Part shown: positions 44,001 through 51,033 of the stretch, piece after piece
Numbering within the stretch: position 1 is the first letter of the stretch
Layout of the letters: each line of letters begins with the position of its first letter
Source of the DNA: VXRD01 sp965242535
GTDB lineage: Bacteria > Latescibacterota > UBA2968
DNA: 64,000 bases
Reading direction: 5' to 3'
Assembly: GCA_965242535.1 (NCBI GenBank)
Contig: OZ251458.1
Location: 3,720,001-3,784,000 of the forward strand
Position numbers and translations under genes: made by a program
Notes under the pieces: model-generated
The model's input: the letters and a program-made list of their open reading frames with translations, nothing else
The model's database searches: none
What the model was told of the DNA's origin: nothing

Positions 44001-45563
44001 ACGGCGTACGATTATGCGCGGATCAATTTCAAAGACGCGGGCACGGTGGCGCCGCGCAGTTGGTACGTCGCGACCAAAGAACAAAAAAAGTCAAAGGCCG
44101 TGCTGTGGGCGGACGAAAAAAACGCCCGCGCCCAAGGCGTGTTGGGCCTCGCGCCCGAAGAAGCCCAAGTCACGCGCATCGATACGCTGTTGCGGGCCGG
44201 GCGGTGGTTTCGACCCGGGGAATCGGCCTGCGTTTTGCCCGACCGCATGGCGGAGCTCTTGGGGATAACCGCGGGGCAAGTCGGTCAAAAGTACGTCCGC
44301 ATTTTCGGCAAACGCCTAAAGGTGATCGGGGTGATCGATTCCGAGAAGATGCGAAACTTCGTCGATTTGGACGAGGAAATTTTGACGCCCGCGGATTTTC
44401 AAGTGACCGATGACGAGTTCATCACCGTCATGTCGCAGACCGAGAACCGGGAGCGGCAGGGCTTGGAACAGCCCGAGGTCGAGACCGTGCCGTTTGAACA
44501 CCTCGACCCGGACGAGATCGCGATCGTGCCCTACGCGCTGTTGCGCGACGTGGGCAGCCCCTTGCAGTCCGTGGCCGTGCGCTTTCACGAGGCCGTCGAC
44601 GTCGAGGCCGAGATCAAGTCGTTTTTGTCGCGCCTGTCCGTGGTGTTGTTCGCGGGCATCCCGACCGCAGATGGCGGCATCCGAGTGGCGGTGTACAGTT
44701 CGCTAGGCGATACGTCCCTACGGGGGTTGGGCAATTTGTTCATCCCCATTTTGGTCGCCGCGCTGATCGTGCTCAATACGATGATGGGATCGGTGTACGA
44801 GCGGTTCCGCGAGATCGGCATTTACTCATCTGTGGGCTTGGCGCCCGTACACATCGCCTTTTTGTTCGTCGCCGAGGCGTGTGTGTACGCGGTTTTGGGC
44901 ACGGTTGCCGGGTATCTTTTGGGGCAAAGCGTCGCCAAGTTTTTGTTGTGGCAAGACGCGCTGCAAGGGATGACCGTGAATTATTCCGCGCTTTCGACCG
45001 TGACGTCGTCCATGCTGGTGATGCTCGTGGTGCTGCTGTCCTCCCTCTATCCGGCGCGCCAGGCGTCTTTAATGGCCGTGCCGGATGTGACGCGCCGCTG
45101 GAAATTGCCCGATCCAGAGGGCGACCACTGGCATTTTGAGTTTCCATTTACCGTGGGGGGCAAGGACGTGTTTGGGCTGTCCGTGTTTTTGGTCGATTAT
45201 TTTCAAGCACACGCGGGCGAGAGTTTGGGCACGTTTTACACGGATGGCGCGCGCTTCGGCTCGGTCGAGACCGCGGCCGGGCAGGGCTATGCGATCGATA
45301 CGACGATCTGGTTGGCGCCCTACGATTTGGGCGTGAGCCAGCAGGTGCATTTTGAAGCCGTGCCCACGGGCGAACACGATATTTTTGCGATGGCGCTGAC
45401 GATAGACCGGCTGTCGGGCGACGCGTCTTCATGGCGGCGGGTCAATCAGAATTTTATGAATTTGTTGCGGAAGCAGTTCCTGATTTGGCGAACCGTGGCG
45501 CCCGAAGACAAGGCGCGATACACGGAAAAAGGGTGGGGCATGCTGGCCGAGGTGGTGGCTTGA
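41037..45563 (+). CDS. Fusion of a degenerate M28 peptidase domain and an FtsX-type permease
   Basis: 1508 residues with GAGAGGAACGCC before the ATG. An N-terminal membrane anchor (about 5-25) is followed by an M28/PA-like extracytoplasmic region (about 60-480): YESRVPGYPGHTRTAAFIEERFRALG opens like an M28 aminopeptidase. The zinc ligands are altered: the usual HxD is VINAYYDAM, the GAxDNxSG block is PGAEMACGIVG, and the usual E-E pair is SSAHHLGF. A coiled linker, two or three TMs near 815-890, a MacB-like domain and a final FtsX module (VLNTMMGSVYERFREIGIYSSVGLAP, about 1240-1270, with three TMs) follow. It is probably a non-catalytic receptor-permease. No ATPase gene is adjacent. Confidence 0.85.
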   Translation: MYRRMGWMALIGFGVFGFGTVILGPDTVDPLLRMVLRLQTPEPVAPAAVPGAEVVADRVKREIAEAEVRALMASFTQYESRVPGYPGHTRTAAFIEERFRALGLENVETETYGVTSPVDEGSRLTIVSSGEVFPLFGLWPNLVKTSTLPPGGVRARLIDGGDGEFKAYDGKDVEGAVVLLDFNTWNRWLNAAILGAEQVIFIAPDSTSYSQAETKFLQVPNGIERFWIDRARGEKLRALLSDRGEIEVQLESRMPWKKGDVSNVLGWIEGTDAELSEKIVVINAYYDAMSVVPAQAPGAEMACGIVGLMRLAAYFRAHRPKYTLLFLASSAHHLGFRGICDFLNRHSRKEEHFAALMTEPIDIALFIGLDLSSQTAEMGVASQTAGFSANAAVNYFYTRFFAVFGKSFTRYATAIAKGIGAPSKDAMVDGINPKGGMTWDMYIPGENIKSDSEVVLYAGTPALSITTVNDARFRVDTPLDRPEFVNYDNLTRQIRVLAGVLDLSLNSDEFLPDYKLDPDDRMRGLKGFVRTFPRRSITPDKPRPGAIAAMRMGLEKSIKGVRRIYYDLADDDGEYYIPGVAERRVHVRAYYLDPETGEITYAPNLGRQGKIYSGNFDMNWWITKQTVILFPCVATDFYGTVDPRYLTTLSNISVYGVGNTAPQEYGYAVGFGPDEPVGVVFTSPGERVKIAMRAGAIGVRYLLLNSKSSDSEWDARGEGFQTLSSGALIRTPYRAARDMWMLNESRMRKLRQYSIENQRLEVLHAQAKEHLDEAERALRERQWDAFVKHTRAGMGIESRAYPDVKATQNDVIRGVIFFMLLVIPCAFFLERLIFTFADIRMQIAGFGAVFVVIWIFLSQVHPAFDLSNPFVILLAFVIMALAIFVISILAGRFNENIRRLRSAEVLLHETDVGRVSASVAAFQLGIANMKKRKLRTWLTFATLVLLTFTVLSFTSIKSALEFHQLQRDAKGAYPGVLIRSKFWGPLEDTAYDYARINFKDAGTVAPRSWYVATKEQKKSKAVLWADEKNARAQGVLGLAPEEAQVTRIDTLLRAGRWFRPGESACVLPDRMAELLGITAGQVGQKYVRIFGKRLKVIGVIDSEKMRNFVDLDEEILTPADFQVTDDEFITVMSQTENRERQGLEQPEVETVPFEHLDPDEIAIVPYALLRDVGSPLQSVAVRFHEAVDVEAEIKSFLSRLSVVLFAGIPTADGGIRVAVYSSLGDTSLRGLGNLFIPILVAALIVLNTMMGSVYERFREIGIYSSVGLAPVHIAFLFVAEACVYAVLGTVAGYLLGQSVAKFLLWQDALQGMTVNYSALSTVTSSMLVMLVVLLSSLYPARQASLMAVPDVTRRWKLPDPEGDHWHFEFPFTVGGKDVFGLSVFLVDYFQAHAGESLGTFYTDGARFGSVETAAGQGYAIDTTIWLAPYDLGVSQQVHFEAVPTGEHDIFAMALTIDRLSGDASSWRRVNQNFMNLLRKQFLIWRTVAPEDKARYTEKGWGMLAEVVA

Positions 45564-45701
45564 GAGGAGAATATCTTTCGCATTTTGCAGGTATTTGGCG
45601 AAAAAGCATTGACTTCTGAGAGAAGAACGGGTATCTTTGCCCATGTGTTTCAGAATATGTTGTTTTGTTTCCTGTGCAATCGGCCTGAAAAAGACGGTAC
45701 G

Positions 45702-45737
45702 GCAAGAATCGAAACTTCCGGTTCTTGCCTTTTTTTC
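45702..45737 (+). terminator. Rho-independent terminator upstream of the cold-shock gene
   Basis: GGCAAGAA and TTCTTGCC form a perfect 8-bp stem around TCGAAACTTCCGG. Seven T residues follow. It lies about 140 bases after the FtsX fusion gene and 45 bases before the cold-shock start, so it could end that transcript or act as an attenuator in the cold-shock leader. Confidence 0.8.
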
Positions 45738-45781
45738 AATCTGTTGTGCAATTTTCGCCGTTAGAAAGGTGGTGAAGTACG

Positions 45782-45982
45782 TTGGCAGAAGGAAGAGTCA
45801 AGTGGTTTAACGACGCCAAGGGATTCGGCTTTATCGAGCAAGAAGGTGGCGAAGATGTTTTCGTCCATTTTTCCGCGATTCAGTCCGAGGGCTTTAAGTC
45901 TTTGGCCGAAGGTGATTACGTCGAGTTCGACATCACTCAGGGGCCTAAGGGACTCCAAGCCTCAAATGTCGTGAAGCAATGA
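45782..45982 (+). CDS. Cold-shock protein, CspA family
   Basis: 66 residues starting at a TTG with AGGTGG about ten bases upstream. The single OB fold has RNP1 KGFGFIEQ and RNP2 VFVHFSAI, and the sequence MAEGRVKWFNDAKGFGFI is near-consensus. It binds single-stranded RNA or DNA as an RNA chaperone. The 5' leader of about 200 bases is typical for the family, where it regulates translation. It contains a hairpin with a T-run. Confidence 0.96.
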   Translation: MAEGRVKWFNDAKGFGFIEQEGGEDVFVHFSAIQSEGFKSLAEGDYVEFDITQGPKGLQASNVVKQ

Positions 45983-46011
45983 TCTGAATCTCGATTCAGA
46001 ATTTAAAAAAA

Positions 46012-46046
46012 AGCACCCTCTCTTTTTGAGACGGTGCTTTTTTTTT
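46012..46046. terminator. Terminator after the cold-shock gene
   Basis: AGCACCCTCTC and GAGACGGTGCT pair with one mismatch around TTTTT. A T-run follows and an A-run precedes, so it may work in both directions. Confidence 0.88.
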
Positions 46047-46082
46047 GGGATCTTTTTATTTCCCTTTACCTGGTCTAAAACC

Positions 46083-46694
46083 ACCGGCTTTAGCCGGTTT
46101 GCTTTAGCAGTTTTAGTGGACTATCTTGTGTCTTCTCTGTGCGAGCCCGCTAGGAGGCACAATGGTAGACTATCGCAAAGGTGGTCATACGCTTTATGAC
46201 ATCAAGTATCATTTGGTGTGGATCACGAAATATCGGTATCTGGTGTTGCGCGGGGATATTGCTCTTCGGGCGCGCGACTTGATTCGAGAGATCTGTCAAT
46301 CGCGTGAGGTGTTGATCATTCGGGGTTCCTTGGCGCCTGATCATGTGCCTATCCTGGTGTCAAGTCCGCCGTCCTTGTCGGTGTCTAAGTTGGTGCCATA
46401 CGTCAAGGGTCGTTCCTCTCATAAGCTGCAGCGTGAGTTTCCCCGTCTTCGGAAGCGTTACTGGGGTCAGCCTTTGTGGGCGCGTGGCTCTTTCTGTGCG
46501 ACGGTGGGGTCTGTGGATGAAGAAAGTATCAAATTGTATATCGAGTCCCAAAGGTGGGAAGATGATGGCGGTCAAGGCTTTAAGGTGGAGCCGCCGCCGT
46601 TGCCTTAAGCCCGCTTGAGCGGGCTATCTTCAGGCGGCTTGAGCCGCAAATCGACTTTCAGTCGTGAGAAAACCTATCGGCTTTCAGCCGATAG
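46083..46694 (+). mobile_element. IS200-like element with hairpin ends
   Basis: The left end carries ACCGGC-TTTA-GCCGGT (46083-46098). The right end has four consecutive hairpins: AGCCCGC-TTGA-GCGGGCT (46608-46625), GCGGC-TTGA-GCCGC (46634-46647), CGACT-TTC-AGTCG (46652-46664) and CTATCGGCT-TTC-AGCCGATAG (46674-46694). Subterminal hairpins and a single tnpA without tnpB are the IS200 layout. The exact cleavage ends cannot be set by eye. Confidence 0.85.
46162..46608 (+). CDS. tnpA: IS200/IS605-type Y1 transposase TnpA with mutated HUH motif
   Basis: 148 residues starting at the ATG at 46162 after AGGAGGCAC. The sequence YDIKYHLVWITKYRYLVL, LSVSKLVPYVKGRSSHKLQ and RKRYWGQPLWARG are typical TnpA blocks. 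The Tyr nucleophile is Y126 in KLYIESQ. The metal-binding motif, normally DHVHxLVS, reads DHVPILVS (H61-V62-P63). One base, CAT to CCT at 46348-46350, accounts for the change. Loss of the second His should abolish metal binding and single-strand cleavage, so the copy is probably inactive although full-length. Confidence 0.92.
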   Translation: MVDYRKGGHTLYDIKYHLVWITKYRYLVLRGDIALRARDLIREICQSREVLIIRGSLAPDHVPILVSSPPSLSVSKLVPYVKGRSSHKLQREFPRLRKRYWGQPLWARGSFCATVGSVDEESIKLYIESQRWEDDGGQGFKVEPPPLP

Positions 46695-46728
46695 TGGTTT
46701 AGTATCGGGTTGGAATTGTAACGGGGAA

Positions 46729-46880
46729 GACGGGAGACGGGAGACGGAAGACGGGAGACGGAAGACGGAAGACGGAAGACGGGAGACGGGAGACGGGAGA
46801 CGGAAGACGGGAGAAGCAAGAACGCCATCCACCCAAGCGGTCAGTACTTAGGGACAGGCCCCCGTGCCTGTCCACATCGA
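46729..46880. repeat. GGGAGAC/GGAAGAC heptamer array and REP-like hairpin
   Basis: About twelve 7-base units fill 46729-46815. An inverted GGGACAGGCCCCCGTGCCTGTCC hairpin follows at about 46852. The region between the IS200 element and the MazG-like gene holds no gene. Confidence 0.92.
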
Positions 46881-46961
46881 AAGAGGCAAGGGAGCTGTCA
46901 GAGGGATTAAAACAGCCTCTTGACGCGATGCATGGAATGGGGAGGCCCGATCTCCCATTCC

Positions 46962-47357
46962 TCAATTTTCAAACCCGCCTTCACGCGCTTGGCGCGCCAT
47001 TTCTTTTGCGAGTTTGGGCGCGGGGTCTTCCCATCCTTCGGGTTTGAGAATCTTGCCGTCTGTGCGGCGAATCGCTTTGCCATCCACCACCTTTTGCATG
47101 TTCGCGCCGTGGACGATCTCAAAAAGCGGGTCGAGATTGACGCCGTTTCGCACGGCAAAATCGCAGATGTAGTAAATGGCATCTACGAGCGCGTCCGCTT
47201 GTTCCGCAAGGGTCTGCGCCGCCATTAACTCGCCGAGTTCATCGTCGATCATCTGTCGGATAAACGCGATGCCCTCTTCTGTCATGCGTTGCGGACGCGC
47301 CGGCAGGTCGTCGTTGCAAGCCATCGTGAACTGGCGCACGCGAGCGGTGTATCCCAT
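46962..47357 (-). CDS. MazG/PRA-PH-like NTP pyrophosphatase family protein
   Basis: 131 residues with GAGGAGGGCAC before the ATG. The all-alpha NTP pyrophosphatase pattern is seen: DDELGELMAAQ, then EQADALVDAIYYICDFA, the E-x2-E and E-x2-D metal residues. NGVNLDPLFEIVHGANMQK follows, as in phosphoribosyl-ATP diphosphatase-like proteins. It probably hydrolyses a nucleoside triphosphate or related compound. It sits ten bases after the aldolase gene on the same strand. Confidence 0.85.
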   Translation of the reverse strand: MGYTARVRQFTMACNDDLPARPQRMTEEGIAFIRQMIDDELGELMAAQTLAEQADALVDAIYYICDFAVRNGVNLDPLFEIVHGANMQKVVDGKAIRRTDGKILKPEGWEDPAPKLAKEMARQAREGGFEN

Positions 47358-47366
47358 GTGCCCTCC

Positions 47367-48440
47367 TCATGCGATCGTCACATCGGGACAGAGATAGACG
47401 TCTTGAATGTCGTTGAGCAGTTGAACGCCCTCGCGCATGGGGCGTTGAAATGCCTTGCGGCCAGAGATGAGGCCCGTGCCGCCTGCGCGTTTGTTGATCA
47501 CCGCCGTGCGAACGGCCTCGGCGTAGTCACTCGCGCCCGAGGACGCGCCGCCGGAGTTGATCAGCCCGGCTTTGCCCATGTAGCAGTTGACGACTTGGTA
47601 GCGGCACAGGTCGATGGGGTGATCGGACGAGAGGTCCGCATAGACTTTGTCGTGCGTGCGCCCGAAGTTCAAGGCCGTGTACCCGCCGTTGTTGGTCGGC
47701 AATTTTTGTTTGATGATGTCCGCGCCAATGGTGACGCCGAGGTGGTTGGCCTGGCCGGTCAGGTCCGCGGCTTCGTGATAATCCACGTCCTCGGTTGCAA
47801 ATGCCGAGTTCCGCAAATAGCACCACAGCACGGTGAACATCCCCAAGTCGTGGGCGCGGGCAAAGGCTTCGCTGATTTCGACGATTTGCCGGTTGGATTC
47901 GGCCGATCCAAAATAGATCGTGGCGCCCACGCCTGCACACCCCATTTCCCACGCCTGTTCGACTTGCCCGAAGATGATTTGGTCGTATTGCGAGGGATAG
48001 GTGAGCAACTGGTTGTGGTTGAACTTGAGGATGAAGGGGATTTTGTGGGCGTACTTGCGCGCCGCCATTCCCAGAACGCCCAAGGTGGTCGCCACCGCAT
48101 TGCAACCCCCTTCAATCGCGAGTTTGACGATGTTTTCCGGGTCGAAGTAGATGGGGTTGGGTGCGAAGGACGCGCCGCCGGAATGCTCGATGCCCTGATC
48201 GATGGGGAGGATGGAAACGTAGCCCGTGCCCGAAAGTCGGCCCGCGCTGTACAGGCGTTGCAAGTTGTTGAGAACGGGAATGGCGCGGTCCGAATCCGCA
48301 AACACCCGGTCGATGAAGTCCGGCCCCGGCAACGCGAGCAAGCCCTTATCGACCGCGGCGCGGTGGGCAAGCAAATCGTCGGCGTCATCGCCGAGGTAGT
48401 CCGCGATTTTGCCAATGCCATTTTGAACGTCAACTGCCAT
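47367..48440 (-). CDS. fbaB: Class I fructose-bisphosphate aldolase, FbaB/DhnA type
   Basis: 357 residues with AAGGAG upstream. It cleaves fructose 1,6-bisphosphate through a Schiff base. Family blocks are LPIDQGIEHSGGASFAPNP, PFILKFNHNQLL, VGATIYFGS and the probable active lysine K244 in GADIIKQKLP. NSGGASSG near residue 305 is the phosphate-binding loop. Length is typical of the archaeal-type class I group. The following MazG-like gene is probably in the same operon. Confidence 0.95.
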   Translation of the reverse strand: MAVDVQNGIGKIADYLGDDADDLLAHRAAVDKGLLALPGPDFIDRVFADSDRAIPVLNNLQRLYSAGRLSGTGYVSILPIDQGIEHSGGASFAPNPIYFDPENIVKLAIEGGCNAVATTLGVLGMAARKYAHKIPFILKFNHNQLLTYPSQYDQIIFGQVEQAWEMGCAGVGATIYFGSAESNRQIVEISEAFARAHDLGMFTVLWCYLRNSAFATEDVDYHEAADLTGQANHLGVTIGADIIKQKLPTNNGGYTALNFGRTHDKVYADLSSDHPIDLCRYQVVNCYMGKAGLINSGGASSGASDYAEAVRTAVINKRAGGTGLISGRKAFQRPMREGVQLLNDIQDVYLCPDVTIA

Positions 48441-48595
48441 TGAGAGAACTCCTTTTGAATGGAAGGCTGTCGGGTTAAGGCAACCGAGAGGCCGATGAAG
48501 CGTCTATTGCCCATGAACGGATAAACTGCGAGCGAAAAAGATACATGCGGGCGGGTCGCTTGTCAATGACGGGAAATTTATTTTTCCTGATCAGT

Positions 48596-49000
48596 ACTCT
48601 GTAAATTAAATGATACCAAATTTTGAGACGCACAACTCAGCACCGACATTGCTCGCTTTTCTAACAAATTTGGTCCTAAAGCATCGTGGGTTGCTTTCGA
48701 TGCCTTCGGCGACCTACTTTTTTTCAACAGCAAAAAAAAGTAGGCAAAAAATGCCGCTCTCAAACGCCGAGGGGCTAAGCACAGCGCAAATCGCTTTTGT
48801 AATCGCACGACATGCGTTGGCCTGCGAGGTGGGTTGCAGAATGGATGTTGGTTGCGAAACGGACTTGCGCGCTGTGCCCGATAGCTTTCGTTGATGGGCT
48901 TTTGCGAGGGCACGTTTGGTGATGGCTTCTTTGATGTATGGCATCACGGCTGTCACTCTTAGAAAAAAATTGAAATCCCGAATTATTTAATTTACAGAGT
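48596..49000. mobile_element. MITE-like element, 405 bp, with 16-bp inverted ends and AGT duplications
   Basis: ACTCTGTAAATTAAAT (48596-48611) and ATTTAATTTACAGAGT (48985-49000) are perfect inverted repeats. AGT flanks both ends (48593-48595 and 49001-49003). The interior has only shadow ORFs. It includes a 63-base segment (48868-48930) shared with 30453-30517. The rest of the 48441-49053 gap shows no gene. Confidence 0.85.
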
Positions 49001-49053
49001 AGTCAGTCCCCTGCGCTAGGATGATGGCGGGGGCGGGATTCTTCTATTTTTTG

Positions 49054-49247
49054 TTACGGCTTCAGCGATGTCATGTCGGCCTCGCATATATCGCGCTCGG
49101 TCAACTTGACCCGCACGGTATCCGCACGGGCGTTAGCACTATGCGGCTGTTTTCCGTGGTGATAGCGAAATACTCGGAATCTTGGAAGTCAGCGACGATG
49201 GCTTTTGGCGGGGTGAGTTGATTCTCGGATGTGAGTTTGGCGAGCAT
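49054..49247 (-). pseudogene. Frameshifted AbrB/MazE-like antitoxin
   Basis: An ATG at 49247 with AAGGAG seven bases upstream opens MLAKLTSENQLTPPKAIVAD, then FQDSEYFAITTENSRIVLTP. This is the swapped-hairpin DNA-binding domain of small AbrB-family antitoxins. The frame stops at 49101-49103 after 48 residues. The other frame continues ADTVRVKLTERDICEADMTS to a TAA at 49054, as the family's normal C-terminus does, so one indel near the VR block broke the gene. No toxin gene is seen next to it. Confidence 0.65.
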
Positions 49248-49341
49248 GGGGCAACTCCTTGCGCGAGATGATGCGGGCAGTGTATATTCTTTGGATGGTT
49301 ATTGCAATGGCGATCTCGTCTTTGACATTTGAGAGGGAAAC

Positions 49342-51033
49342 ATGGACAAACCCAATGTGATTTTTGTGTTGACGGACGATCAGGGCTATGGCGACTTGGC
49401 ATGCCATGGCAATCCGATCATCCAAACGCCGCATTTGGACGCGCTGCACGCCGAGAGCGTTCGGTTCACGGATTTTCACGTCGCGCCGATGTGTACGCCG
49501 ACGCGGGGCGAATTGCTGACCGGGCGAGACGCGCTTTGCAATGGCGCGACCTTCGTGTGCATGGGACGGTCGCTGATGAATCCCGAATTGCCGACGATGG
49601 CGGACATTTTTGCCCGCAATGGGTATCGCACCGGGCACTTTGGGAAATGGCACCTCGGCGACAACCATCCCTATCGCCCGCAAGATCGCGGGTTTGGAGA
49701 AACGATTCACCATCCCGCGTGGGGCATCACGTCCGCTGCGGATTATTTTCGCAATGATTATTTTGACGACCACTATCGGCACAATGGCGCGATAGAGGCG
49801 TTTGAAGGGTATTGCACAGACGTGTGGTTCGACGAGGCGATGGAGTGGATCGCGGTGGGGGGAGACGCGCCGTTTTTTGCGTACATCGCCACCAACGCGC
49901 CCCATACCCCGCTTTGGGTGCCAGACGAGTATCGCCAACCCTATCTCGCGCAGGTGCCGTACAATGTCGCCAGTTTTTACGGGATGATCGCGAATATCGA
50001 CGAGAACATGGGCGAGTTGGATGCGTTTCTCGCCGAGACGGGATTGCGCGACAATACCCTGTTGATTTTTATGACCGATAACGGAACCGCAAACGGCGAG
50101 ACCGTGTACAATGCCGGCATGCGCGGCAAAAAGACCACGCTGTACGAGGGCGGGCACCGCGTGCCGTTTTTCGCGCGCTGGCCCGAAGGGCAGTTGGGCC
50201 AACCGCGCGACATTTCCGTTCCGACGCACGGCACGGACGTGTTGCCGACCCTGATTTCCCTATGCGGCTTGGACGCGCCCGAAGCCTTTGATGGCGTTTC
50301 CCTGTCCGGCCTTTTGCGCGGGGAAGACGAGTTGGCCGATCGGATGTTCGTCGTGCAATACGGGCACATCGTGCCGACGGGCAACCGAACCACGCGCAAG
50401 GGCAATGCCGCGGTGATTTGGAACCGCTGGCGGTTGGTAGATGATGCCGAATTGTACGACTTGGACGACGATCCCGGGCAAGCGCAAAACATCGCCGACC
50501 GACACCCGGAGGTCGTGCGAGACATGCGGGCGCACTACGAGGCGTGGTGGGACGAGGTGGGCGGAAATCTCGGCCATTACTTTCCCATTGCCATTGGATC
50601 AACCGCGGAAAATCCCGTGCGGTTGTCCAGTTGCGATTGGATGGAGGTCTATTGCGACAATCCAGGCGGCGTGCGCGGGTGCGTGATGGACAGCGGCATC
50701 TGGCAACTCGCGGTGGAACGGCCGGGCAAATACGAAATCGCGTTGCGCCGTTGGCCCGAAGAATCCGGCCTCGCAATTTCGGCGGCGGCCCCCGTGATGG
50801 AGGGCGTCGACGGCGCGTTGATGGCGGGCAAAGCCCTGCCCGTGGCGCGTGCGTGGATGCAACTCGGCGACGTCGAACGGGAAATGGACGTGCGCCCGGA
50901 TGATCTGGTCGTCACTTTTACAGCGGATTTGCCGCACGGCCCTGCGACTTTGCAATCGTGGTGGCTCGACGACAAGGGCCATCGCCTCGCGGGCGCGTAT
51001 TACGCGACCGTTGCGCGGATAAACGATGAATGA
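49342..51033 (+). CDS. Sulfatase (arylsulfatase family S1)
   Basis: 563 residues with GAGAGGGAAAC before the ATG and no signal peptide. The metal site D12-D13 is in VLTDDQGYGD. The formylglycine motif C51-T-P-T-R in MCTPTRGELLTGR needs maturation by a formylglycine-generating enzyme, not seen here. GHFGKWHLG and the LLIFMTDNG metal block follow. The C-terminal 150 residues form a beta-rich extra domain. The substrate is unknown, probably a sulfated glycan. The stop overlaps the helicase start by eight bases. Confidence 0.95.
   Translation: MDKPNVIFVLTDDQGYGDLACHGNPIIQTPHLDALHAESVRFTDFHVAPMCTPTRGELLTGRDALCNGATFVCMGRSLMNPELPTMADIFARNGYRTGHFGKWHLGDNHPYRPQDRGFGETIHHPAWGITSAADYFRNDYFDDHYRHNGAIEAFEGYCTDVWFDEAMEWIAVGGDAPFFAYIATNAPHTPLWVPDEYRQPYLAQVPYNVASFYGMIANIDENMGELDAFLAETGLRDNTLLIFMTDNGTANGETVYNAGMRGKKTTLYEGGHRVPFFARWPEGQLGQPRDISVPTHGTDVLPTLISLCGLDAPEAFDGVSLSGLLRGEDELADRMFVVQYGHIVPTGNRTTRKGNAAVIWNRWRLVDDAELYDLDDDPGQAQNIADRHPEVVRDMRAHYEAWWDEVGGNLGHYFPIAIGSTAENPVRLSSCDWMEVYCDNPGGVRGCVMDSGIWQLAVERPGKYEIALRRWPEESGLAISAAAPVMEGVDGALMAGKALPVARAWMQLGDVEREMDVRPDDLVVTFTADLPHGPATLQSWWLDDKGHRLAGAYYATVARINDE

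Noticed and set aside
48714..48956. 80-residue minus-strand frame inside the MITE-like element
   Set aside because: It lies wholly within a repeat with inverted ends, has no ribosome-binding site, and its conserved part is the repeated segment also found at 30453-30517.
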